Below, one piece after another: positions 1 to 6,637 of a stretch of DNA of 8,734 bases; the first letter of the stretch is position 1; every line of letters starts with the position of its first letter. Where the stretch lies: contig CAYRFQ010000170.1 of the NCBI GenBank assembly GCA_964423615.1, positions 1 to 8,734 of the forward strand, in the 5' to 3' direction. Origin of the DNA: CAYRFQ01 sp964423615. Its GTDB lineage: Bacteria; Planctomycetota; Planctomycetia; Gemmatales; Gemmataceae. A program made the position numbers and the translations under genes. The notes under the pieces were generated by a model. It ran no database searches. It worked only from the letters and a program-made list of their open reading frames with translations, and was not told the origin of the DNA.

Positions 1-77
1 CGCGGTGCGCGCCGAGAGGAAAATAAGAGAGCGAAAAGGCAAAAGGACCGGTCCAACAAGGTCACGGAATAATTCTC

Positions 78-98
78 GGACACCCTCCTAGAGTGTCC
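78..98. repeat. Short inverted repeat (stem-loop)
   Basis: GGACAC at 78-83 pairs with GTGTCC at 93-98. This gives a 6-bp stem, with two further pairs possible inside after one mismatch. It lies within the open frame that follows the HRDC domain. There is no clear T-run on either side, so a terminator role is not supported. A six-base stem is expected by chance, so the functional call is weak. Confidence 0.3.
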
Positions 99-231
99 AA
101 TAACAACACTGTTTTGCCCGAACGGTAGGGAGGTCAGTTCAGAACGTGATACCGAAAGGAAAGCCTCACCGTATTTCTCGACACGAGCTTGGCCGACGTC
201 AGGGACCTGTTGCAACGCTGTTACTGTCGTC

Positions 232-265
232 ACGAACAACTGTACCATTCTTGCCAGTTGTTCGT
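232..265. repeat. Perfect 11-bp inverted repeat, 12-nt loop
   Basis: ACGAACAACTG at 232-242 is the exact reverse complement of CAGTTGTTCGT at 255-265, with 12 bases between. It lies inside the HRDC-like remnant, about 106 bases beyond the Wzz-like stop codon on the minus strand. No T-run follows on the minus strand, so it is not a standard intrinsic terminator. It could slow 3' decay of the upstream mRNA or be a protein-binding site. The structure itself is certain from the sequence; any role is inference. Confidence 0.5.
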
Positions 266-370
266 TGGTGAATAGAGCTGAAACAGGGGCCGCCTCCTTG
301 TCAGCCGCGTTTCCCGCAGAACGCGAACTTCGTTCCCAAGAGTCAGCTCAAGTCTGGCTGAAGTTTTGAG

Positions 371-2617
371 TCAGGGGTTTTCCCTGACCACCACCGATCC
401 AAGCATGGGGACTTCAAGCTTGACGAGTTGGTCGAACGCATCTATCTCCTCCTGAGTCAGCACGTGTTTTTCTGATATTTGAAAGAGCACCCCATCTGCA
501 TACCCGCTGGCAATTTGGACATCCGCAAGTTGACTCAACGGTTTACCGACAAGAAAGATGAGGCTGTAAATTTGCACAAACTGTCTCATGAATTCACCCA
601 TACGTTGGGTGACAAGCTGTTCGCAGGTGTCCATATCTCCTCCGACCTTGAGGAAATTCACACTTGGAGTGTTCGGGATCGTCCGGATGTGATCGATCAA
701 CTCTTTTGTTTGCGAGTCGCCAGGGAAACTCGAGTCCTCAGGCTCCTGATTGGTGGGGAGAGAATCCGGTTTGGTCTCTAAATGCTCCGCGCGAGAAATG
801 CGGTCTTGGAAATCAGGGTGGTCCACCGGGGGCTGGAAGGCCCCCGAGAGCTGTAGATGATGGTTGAGGTCCAGCACGAGAACTTTCTCTTCTCGGCGCC
901 CAAAGCATTTTGCCAACTCGACTAGCAAGGTCGTAGTTGGTGGGTTATCTCCAACAGGGGTCACGAGAATCCGAGAACCGAACTCTGGTAAGCATTGTCG
1001 CAGGGTGTTGGCCAGTAACCGCACTGTTTGATTGTGTTGGTCTGAGATTGTGTCCTTAGGACCCAAATACGTTGCCAATGCCGGAAGTCCTAGTTCTGCT
1101 AGCACGTCTTTGGCCGGTCTCGCTCTGAGGAAGAGGTCATACCCCAGAATGGTCCCCCCGAACAAACTCATCCCCGCCCCGAAGATCACCACAAGGAGCA
1201 TCTTCCGATTGGATGAGACAGGGTGGGGGCTTGGGGCTGCCGGCTGAACGACCGACAACTCGTTGACCGACATGGAGCTGAGTTGCTTGATGACTCCCTC
1301 CTTACTTTCGAGTAGTTGATATTCTAACTCGGCGTTGGAGAGGGTCATCTGAATCGCCTCATGCTGTTTTTGAGCCTCCCTCAAACCAACGATGAGATCG
1401 GACCGTTCCTGAATGGCTCGTGTCAACTGGTCGATTTCACTTTGAATGCCGATCAACTTGAGTTCGATCTCGAGTTTCGAGTGAAGCATCTGTTGTATGA
1501 TTGGTGATCCCAACGACTTTTTCTTTCCAGAGGGAACGACCACTTTGTCGATTCGTTTCAGCTCTTCCTGGAATTTGCGAATTTTCTCGTTCTCAGCGAG
1601 TTTGGCCTCGATCACGATGATTTCGGATGTGACCTTGTCGTATGTCGACCGTTTAATGAGTCGGTCCTTGTAGAGTGGGGTTAGACGAGCGAGTTCGGCC
1701 TTTTTGATCTTCAAACGGGCTGTCAAATCGAGCCGCTTGCGTTCTTCCTCGACCAGTTCTCTCAATCGGTCCTGTCTTCGCCTGTTGTCGGCGACTGTCT
1801 CTTGAGCTGCCTGGAACTGTTTCTCGGCGGCTGCTTCTTGCTTTTGCTCTTTTTTGAGATCGACAATTAGCGTATTCATCTTGTCCAGTTGGAGTTGGGT
1901 ACTGACTTTCTCCCGGCGGACTTTTTGCAATGCCGATTTGAGTTCTTGTTGTTCGAGGTTCCACCGAGCGAAATCTTGCTTCCAGTTCGTCAAGTGATAC
2001 TTCCTGTAAAAAGCCTCCTGCCTCCCACGAGTTTTTTGGACTAGTGCAAAGCTAAGCATCTTCTGGTTCTGAACGTCCTGCAGAAACCCCTGCATTTTGT
2101 CTTTCCGGAGTTTGGCAACTCGCTCGGTGAACACTTTCATGGCCGAATCGACGAGGACCTTGGCCTGATCTTCGGAATCCCATTTGGCTGAGACCTTCAA
2201 GGTTGGAGTTCCGGACTTGAATTCGAAAGTGACCGACTGGTCGATCACTTTGAGCGGAACCGGCAGTTGGGTTGCGTCTCGAATTTTCGCGAGGGCGTCA
2301 GGGAGTTTCATCAATGGGATGAGGTCCTTGAGAGTCATCCCAGTGTCGAATTCCGAATGGGACTGAGGGATAGGAATTGGTGTGAAGACCATAACTCCCT
2401 GAAACTGATACGTCCGTTTGGTGAACTCGATCGCAGCGCCGACGGAGACGACCAGCCAAACGACTGTGAAGGCACCGAGGATTTTCCAGCGTTGGAGGAC
2501 AACCTGGATGCCCCGAGCAATGCTCAACCCGGATGGTGGCGACGCGGTCACTCTGCTTCGGCCTTTGGCCTCGGTCGCCGATGGGTCCGCTTGGTTCGTC
2601 AAGCCTGTTGGGGTCAT
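371..2617 (-). CDS. Wzz/GumC-type polysaccharide co-polymerase with degenerate BY-kinase-like tail
   Basis: This 748-residue inner-membrane protein is expected to set polymer length or couple polymerisation to export in polysaccharide assembly. The architecture is that of a polysaccharide co-polymerase. There is a cytoplasmic N-terminus, a first membrane segment at about 44-65, a Wzz-like segment around 70-165, a long charged periplasmic coiled coil at about 170-440, a proline-rich stretch (QPAAPSPHP, 458-466) and a second membrane segment at about 473-496. A cytoplasmic region at about 530-748 is shaped like a bacterial tyrosine kinase. Its nucleotide site is degraded: the Walker A position reads TPVGDNPPTTT (553-563) without the Gly-Lys-Ser/Thr, Walker A' reads VLVLDLN (579-585), and the Walker B position reads LIFLVGKP. 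No C-terminal tyrosine cluster is present. Catalytic activity is therefore unlikely. The ATG at 2617 has a weak GAGAG 8 bases upstream. It follows the GT4 gene after 67 bases on the same strand and probably shares its transcript. Confidence 0.85.
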   Translation of the reverse strand: MTPTGLTNQADPSATEAKGRSRVTASPPSGLSIARGIQVVLQRWKILGAFTVVWLVVSVGAAIEFTKRTYQFQGVMVFTPIPIPQSHSEFDTGMTLKDLIPLMKLPDALAKIRDATQLPVPLKVIDQSVTFEFKSGTPTLKVSAKWDSEDQAKVLVDSAMKVFTERVAKLRKDKMQGFLQDVQNQKMLSFALVQKTRGRQEAFYRKYHLTNWKQDFARWNLEQQELKSALQKVRREKVSTQLQLDKMNTLIVDLKKEQKQEAAAEKQFQAAQETVADNRRRQDRLRELVEEERKRLDLTARLKIKKAELARLTPLYKDRLIKRSTYDKVTSEIIVIEAKLAENEKIRKFQEELKRIDKVVVPSGKKKSLGSPIIQQMLHSKLEIELKLIGIQSEIDQLTRAIQERSDLIVGLREAQKQHEAIQMTLSNAELEYQLLESKEGVIKQLSSMSVNELSVVQPAAPSPHPVSSNRKMLLVVIFGAGMSLFGGTILGYDLFLRARPAKDVLAELGLPALATYLGPKDTISDQHNQTVRLLANTLRQCLPEFGSRILVTPVGDNPPTTTLLVELAKCFGRREEKVLVLDLNHHLQLSGAFQPPVDHPDFQDRISRAEHLETKPDSLPTNQEPEDSSFPGDSQTKELIDHIRTIPNTPSVNFLKVGGDMDTCEQLVTQRMGEFMRQFVQIYSLIFLVGKPLSQLADVQIASGYADGVLFQISEKHVLTQEEIDAFDQLVKLEVPMLGSVVVRENP

Positions 2618-2684
2618 GTGTTAGTCTCTCGCGTTCGGGGATAGATACCGAGGGCAAGGCATTTCGCGACGAAGGGTTTGGCCG

Positions 2685-3854
2685 TCACAGAGCCGTTTGC
2701 AGGACCGCCGAGACCTGCTCGGCGGTCCGGTCCCAGGTATAATTTCGGAGGATAAATTCTCTCGCATGGGCACCCATTCGAGTTTGTTGTTGGGGGTCGT
2801 CGAGTAGTTCGTTCAACCGGACGCTCCATGTCTCCGAGTCGTCCGTTTCCACTAGGACACCAGCCTTTCCTTGGTCAAGCAGCTTGGGAATATCTCCTAC
2901 CGAGCGAGCTACCACGGGACATCCTGCTGCTGCATATTCCAGCAACTTCAAGGGACAGAAGTAGTACCGATGCGATGTTTGCTGGTGCGGCACTATTCCG
3001 ACATCCAACGAGGTGAGCAGTTCCCCAACTCTGTATCCCGGTTGGTGTCCCAAAAAGTGTACCTTCTCGTTGGCTCGTGTGGCTGCCTCAAGTTTTCCCC
3101 GTTCGGGACCGTCCCCGATCAGGACCCAGTGGACTTTTGGGCGTTGTCGAGTGGCGTCGATGAGTTCGCGTAACAGATCGATACCATGGAAGGGACGAAA
3201 GGTACCGAGAAAACCGACCACTTGTGCGTCAGAAGGAACACCGAACTCCGACCGCACCTCCCGACGTTTGTCTCGACTCAATGACGGGAATCGTGTTGGC
3301 GCAATGCCGTTGGGAATGACGTGAATGGGGACCGAGAGTCGATAGTCTTGGAGTAATTCGGCGGCCGGGTGACTGATGGTGATGATTGCCCGACTGTGTC
3401 CCAACCCCCACTTCTCGATACGTTCCAAAAGGAACGGTGGATGCCACCTTGTTCTGTGAAAATGACGTGTTTCGTAAGCCACAGGGGCATCCGCATACGT
3501 GACCACTGGGACACCGAGTTTACGACACGCCGAGACCATGGACCAACAATAGGCGTCTTGTCGAGAGAGAACGATGTCCGGCTGGTACTGTTCCAAAGAG
3601 ACGAAATCGTTTCGGTACATGGCGTGATTTCTCGCCATTGCTTTGGCAAACCACAAAGTTGATCGAAGCCCTCGTAAAACCGATGGTTCGGTTCGCTTAG
3701 TGGCCGATTGGTGGTAGGCCTTCTCGGCCGGACCAGCGCAGCGATGTATCTGGAGTTCGTGTCCCAAGGATCGAAGGCCCTCTCCAATCGAGGTGACCAT
3801 GCGGGCTGCAGGGTGATCGTCGTTTGGCAGATAATGACTATAGAGAATACGCAT
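2685..3854 (-). CDS. GT4-family glycosyltransferase
   Basis: This 389-residue cytoplasmic enzyme of the GT-B fold, family GT4, is predicted to move a sugar from a nucleotide-sugar donor onto a growing lipid-linked glycan with retention of configuration. The N-terminal acceptor half starts MRILYSHYLP with the usual early strand and a Gly-containing helix. The interdomain region contains VIPNGI (179-184). The donor half shows GFLGTFRPFHG (214-224), LIGDGPE (245-251) and PLKLLEYAAAGCPVVA (301-316). Glu306 matches the second glutamate of the EX7E motif, while the first position is Tyr, as is common in PLKLxEY-type members. Length is normal for the family. The ATG at 3854 begins at the conserved N-terminus, but no strong ribosome binding site precedes it. 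It is the first gene of the minus-strand pair with the Wzz-like gene. Sugar specificity cannot be read from the sequence. Confidence 0.9.
   Translation of the reverse strand: MRILYSHYLPNDDHPAARMVTSIGEGLRSLGHELQIHRCAGPAEKAYHQSATKRTEPSVLRGLRSTLWFAKAMARNHAMYRNDFVSLEQYQPDIVLSRQDAYCWSMVSACRKLGVPVVTYADAPVAYETRHFHRTRWHPPFLLERIEKWGLGHSRAIITISHPAAELLQDYRLSVPIHVIPNGIAPTRFPSLSRDKRREVRSEFGVPSDAQVVGFLGTFRPFHGIDLLRELIDATRQRPKVHWVLIGDGPERGKLEAATRANEKVHFLGHQPGYRVGELLTSLDVGIVPHQQTSHRYYFCPLKLLEYAAAGCPVVARSVGDIPKLLDQGKAGVLVETDDSETWSVRLNELLDDPQQQTRMGAHAREFILRNYTWDRTAEQVSAVLQTAL
2702..2728 (-). repeat. Perfect 11-bp GC-rich hairpin at the end of the GT4 gene
   Basis: GGACCGCCGAG at 2702-2712 is the exact reverse complement of CTCGGCGGTCC at 2718-2728, with a 5-base loop. 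It lies in the last codons of the GT4 gene (the DRTAEQVSAV region), ending 17 bases before the stop, and upstream of the Wzz-like start at 2617. No T-run follows on the minus strand, so it is not a classical terminator. It could slow ribosomes, protect the 3' end of the upstream message, or tune expression between the two genes. The structure is certain; the role is inference. Confidence 0.5.
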
Positions 3855-3861
3855 GAGAGTC

Positions 3862-3900
3862 TATCGCCTGAAAGTGGTTTTATCGCTTATCTTGCCTATC
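3862..3900. promoter_or_regulatory. Cluster of four TATC (GATA) repeats upstream of GT4
   Basis: TATC occurs on the plus strand at 3862, 3881, 3888 and 3897. On the minus strand the last three read as the near-tandem AAGATAGGC, AAGATAAGC, GATAAAA, and the fourth as GCGATAGAC. They lie 8 to 46 bases upstream of the GT4 start codon. This could be an AT-rich promoter core or a binding site. With such short units, chance is a real alternative. Confidence 0.2.
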
Positions 3901-4018
3901 TTTGTGGGAACGCAAAGGAGCCACATCCTCGGGTGTCCACCGTGAGACAGGTTGGGTCCGGTCCTGTGGCCTCAGATTCCAAACTACCCAGGAGCACTCC
4001 ACGTTTCGGAACTCTCGG

Positions 4019-4047
4019 TTGACGCCCTTGATCGAGTGTGCTATTTG
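4019..4047 (+). promoter_or_regulatory. Candidate sigma-70-like promoter for the TolC-like gene
   Basis: TTGACG at 4019-4024 matches the -35 consensus at five of six bases. After 17 bases comes TATTTG at 4042-4047, which matches the -10 consensus at only three of six. It points toward the TolC-like gene and implies a long leader of about 235 bases. Planctomycete promoters are poorly described, so this is a weak call. Confidence 0.2.
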
Positions 4048-4082
4048 ACTCCCTCATGGAGGCTTTGCGGGATGTCGTTGCA

Positions 4083-4099
4083 TGACTCTCCTCGAGTCA
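4083..4099. repeat. Inverted repeat upstream of the TolC-like gene
   Basis: TGACTC at 4083-4088 pairs with GAGTCA at 4094-4099 across five bases. It sits in the divergent intergenic region, 190 bases before the TolC-like start. An operator is possible, but a 6-bp repeat can arise by chance. Confidence 0.2.
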
Positions 4100-4288
4100 C
4101 ATTGCTGCCACACCGCACAAGGAGAACTTGATTCGCGTTTTGTCGGGACCAAGCCGACACCTGACAAACTGGTTCATTGGAATGCTTTCCGATCCTGACA
4201 TTCTCGGAGGGTTCGGGAGTCCGGCAAGACAACGATATGTGGGCGACTGAGCCTTCTCCACATTGACAGCAGAAGGGACGCCGACAAA

Positions 4289-6637
4289 ATGGTGTTTCGT
4301 GTCCCCCCTAGCCTTGGTTCGTCGTCTCATGGACTGCAGAAGGTTTCCCACAGACGATCCCAGAGGCTTTGCCTTGCCCGCTTCGCCAGCTGGGCGGCCT
4401 GTCCGGGGCCGGCGGTGAGTCTGCCCAGCGCTTGCAATAGCAGTCATGAACGTCGGTCTCGAGGCCTCGTCTCTTCGAGGTCTTTGTGCCTTGCAGTGTT
4501 GGTCATTTGGGTGTGCTTGACTTCGGGTTGTTTGCTCACCGAGTTCCCCAACAACTGGAAGCGTAACACCCCTCCACCCCACTCCATTGGAAAAGATTCT
4601 CCGCGTCCCCAGATTTCTTGCCTGCCCTTGAGAGAATTGCCAGCCTCGTTCGCTCATCGGTCTCAAAAAGTATCGACCGTAAATGATCTGGAAACAGCCA
4701 AATCGCGTCCGATTACTCTTCAAGAATGTTTCGCCTTGGCCTTGGAAAATGGCCGAACGGGAGGACAGTTTGACCGAGCCGGAGTCGGCCAAGTGCCGCG
4801 TCTGGCTACCGTGAGCAATCAAGGAACCCCGACGAGCACGACAGACAGCTTGCGTGTATTCGCTTTCGATCCGGCCATCTCGGCCAATCAAATCCCACAA
4901 GCGTTTGGACGATGGGACCCGCGTTGGCTTGGCCAGGTGACGTGGACCCAGCTCGAAAGGCCAGTTTCGACTGTTCTGCAGGATATTATCGCAAATCAAG
5001 AACCTGGGATCGTTCGCCAACTTGGATTCCTCTCCACTTCCCTTGTTCAGCCGTTGCCTACGGGTGGCATCTTGGGGATGACTTACAGCACTGAATACGA
5101 ACTCACCAACCAGGACGCTCCCGTCAATCCTGCTTATCGACCGAAAGTCGAAATTGGTTTTGAGCATCCGATTCTCCGGGGAGCCGGTTGGACGATCAAC
5201 CAACTTCTGGAAGGACATCCCCCAAACCTCAGGCTCGGATATGACCAAACGACGCCGACGCCGAGTCTGTTCATCGCGCGCGTCTCCTTTCGCGAGTCGC
5301 GGCTGGAGTTGGACCGACGACTCAGTGACCTTTTGTTTGCTGTCGAAAAAGCCTACTGGGAATTGCACTTTAGTTACTGGAACCAGTACAGCCGATCGCT
5401 GGCGTTCCGCCAGGTCGCTGAAGCCTTGGACATTGCCAAACGAAAATTCGATGAGGAAGAATTCACCATTCAATCTTTGGCCGAGATCCAAGAACAGTAT
5501 CAAAAATTTCGTGTCCAACGGCTCCAAACATTGGGCAACGGGGTCGGTGGGACCGTTGGAATACTGGAGGCTGAACGCCAACTTCGACACGTGATCGGGC
5601 TGCCTGTCACGGACGGAGTCCGTCTGATCCCGATCGACCGGCCGATGACCGTACCCATCCGTCCGAATTTGTCTGCGGGCATCGAAGTAGCCCTCGAGGG
5701 ACGCTCGGAAATCCTTCAAACCCGAGAAGAGGTGTGTCTGCGTGAGGCTTTGATCCGGCGAATCGAAGACTCGCTTCTTCCCGACTTGCGATTCGTCAGC
5801 CAGTACAACGTTAACGCCCTGGGAAATCGGCTCGACGGTCCCTCCGGTGCCTTGGCGAACTTGGCCGACACTCGGTTTCACGACTGGACACTCGGTTTTC
5901 AAATGGAAGTCCCTCTTGGTTTTCGAAGTGCCAAAGCCCTTTGGCGTGCGGAACGACTGCGCCTGGCCCAACTCCATTTCTTCCATCAAAACCAGAAACA
6001 ATTGTTGACATCCTCGTTGGTCCGGGTGTACCGCGAGATCGTCCAACTCATTGAGGAAATGGAAATCCAGGAAGCCCGTCTGGAAGCAGCCGAAACTCAG
6101 GTGAAGGCTCGTTACAAACTGTTCGTCCAAGGTGATGAGCCGACTGCATTTCTTGAAGCCCAACGCAACTGGGCCGATGCCATTCGAGACGTCCACTTCA
6201 CCATTTATCGATACAACCTCGCATGGCTCGAATGGTATCGACAACAAGGTGTTTTGTTGGAGTCCCACGGCGTCCATGTCATCGACGAAGAAGTTCCTCA
6301 CTTCGTCACGTCCCATGCCAGTGAATACCTGCAGCAGAGGACGAAGAAACTTGAGCCCGAAACGACTCCGCGATTCCTGGATATTGCGAATGATTTTCGC
6401 ATGCATCCCCCACCTCGCAAGAGAAAGTCGAAGGATAAGAAGTCCAAATCCAACGAGGTTATGTTGGGGGTCCCGGAACCAATCCTAATTGGCATACCAA
6501 CCGTTCCGCCTGCCGTTCTCGGCAACGATGAAAAGACCCTAAACCAAAAAAACCCAAAGAAGTGTGTTGTGGGTTCAAGAGTAAAGGGTCTCGGGGTCAC
6601 GGATTGCGTTTCGTTTGGGTCGCGAGGCGCTCGTTAA
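4289..6637 (+). CDS. TolC-family outer-membrane channel protein, probable lipoprotein
   Basis: This 782-residue protein of the outer-membrane efflux (TolC/OEP) family is expected to form a trimeric channel across the outer membrane and periplasm. The family is recognisable from PITLQECFALALENG (141-155), a strand-rich stretch at about 205-300 (RWDPRW, PLPTGGILG, PILRGAG), the helical segment AYWELHFSYWNQYSRSLAFRQ and following (355-440), the second repeat from about 460, WTLGFQMEVPLGFR (533-546) and a helix at about 550-655. A hydrophobic stretch ends in LTSGC (77-81), consistent with a lipoprotein signal with Cys81 as the lipidated residue, although Thr at -3 is not ideal. The ATG at 4289 has AGAAGGGA upstream, but it leaves a 60-residue Arg-rich extension before the signal. 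GTG at 4415 or TTG at 4484 are alternative starts with poorer sites. After the channel, residues 660-782 form an unrecognised tail with a lysine-rich patch (709-720). The gene overlaps the convergent GT26 gene by 41 bp. Next to the Wzz-like protein, a role in polysaccharide export is plausible; general efflux is the alternative. Confidence 0.85.
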   Translation: MVFRVPPSLGSSSHGLQKVSHRRSQRLCLARFASWAACPGPAVSLPSACNSSHERRSRGLVSSRSLCLAVLVIWVCLTSGCLLTEFPNNWKRNTPPPHSIGKDSPRPQISCLPLRELPASFAHRSQKVSTVNDLETAKSRPITLQECFALALENGRTGGQFDRAGVGQVPRLATVSNQGTPTSTTDSLRVFAFDPAISANQIPQAFGRWDPRWLGQVTWTQLERPVSTVLQDIIANQEPGIVRQLGFLSTSLVQPLPTGGILGMTYSTEYELTNQDAPVNPAYRPKVEIGFEHPILRGAGWTINQLLEGHPPNLRLGYDQTTPTPSLFIARVSFRESRLELDRRLSDLLFAVEKAYWELHFSYWNQYSRSLAFRQVAEALDIAKRKFDEEEFTIQSLAEIQEQYQKFRVQRLQTLGNGVGGTVGILEAERQLRHVIGLPVTDGVRLIPIDRPMTVPIRPNLSAGIEVALEGRSEILQTREEVCLREALIRRIEDSLLPDLRFVSQYNVNALGNRLDGPSGALANLADTRFHDWTLGFQMEVPLGFRSAKALWRAERLRLAQLHFFHQNQKQLLTSSLVRVYREIVQLIEEMEIQEARLEAAETQVKARYKLFVQGDEPTAFLEAQRNWADAIRDVHFTIYRYNLAWLEWYRQQGVLLESHGVHVIDEEVPHFVTSHASEYLQQRTKKLEPETTPRFLDIANDFRMHPPPRKRKSKDKKSKSNEVMLGVPEPILIGIPTVPPAVLGNDEKTLNQKNPKKCVVGSRVKGLGVTDCVSFGSRGAR
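6534..6591 (-). terminator. Candidate intrinsic terminator for the GT26 gene
   Basis: On the minus strand, just beyond the GT26 stop at 6597, the sequence can form AACCC (6575-6571) paired with GGGTT (6555-6551), followed directly by a run of seven T (6552-6546). An outer 7-bp repeat, AGACCCT (6534-6540) with AGGGTCT (6585-6591), encloses it and is followed by TTTT on the minus strand. The inner stem is short with a 15-base loop, so strength is uncertain. The element lies inside the 3' coding end of the TolC-like gene. Confidence 0.4.

Larger units (their letters stand above)
1..347 (-). pseudogene. HRDC-domain gene remnant, running off the left edge
   Basis: This minus-strand frame opens just after a TGA at 348-350 and stays open for about 115 codons to the window edge. 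Fragment residues 25-70 (about 135-275) resemble an HRDC domain: LFTNEQLARM, then VPDVGQARVEKYGEAFL, which parallels the E. coli RecQ C-terminal stretch around NGVGMRKLERFGKPFM. HRDC is a small helical nucleic-acid-binding domain, usually found at the C-terminus of RecQ helicases and RNase D. No ATG, GTG or TTG start precedes the domain in this frame; the only in-frame ATG (Met34) falls inside it. Nothing helicase-like precedes it, because the Wzz-like gene ends at 371. After the domain the frame continues through unrecognisable sequence where a C-terminal stop would be expected. I infer a truncated remnant, although a frameshift or an unusual start cannot be excluded. The domain call is fairly sure; the pseudogene status is less so. 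Confidence 0.5.
3855..4288. other. Divergent intergenic region between the GT4 and TolC-like genes
   Basis: I see no convincing gene in these 434 bases. Short open frames here show no recognisable protein. The region must carry the promoters for the minus-strand GT4/Wzz pair and for the plus-strand TolC-like gene. Three weak signals are present: four TATC/GATA copies near the GT4 start (3862-3900), a sigma-70-like TTGACG-N17-TATTTG at 4019-4047, and an inverted repeat at 4083-4099. I found no sigma-54 -24/-12 element here. Confidence 0.6.

Noticed and set aside
3278..3787. 169-codon open frame on the minus strand
   Set aside because: It is an out-of-frame shadow inside the GT4 gene, whose own frame has all the expected motifs.
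4460..4469. 10-bp palindrome CGAGGCCTCG
   Set aside because: It is short, inside coding sequence, and expected by chance at this length and composition.
5867..5898. 12-bp direct repeat (GACACTCGGTTT twice, 20 bases apart) in the TolC-like gene
   Set aside because: It falls in the conserved segment ADTRFHDWTLGFQ and is explained by coding sequence; no sign of a mobile element or slippage.
4097..6406. 769-codon open frame on the minus strand
   Set aside because: It lies wholly antisense to the TolC-like gene, shows no recognisable domain, and the opposite strand carries clear family motifs throughout. It is open because of codon use in the real gene.
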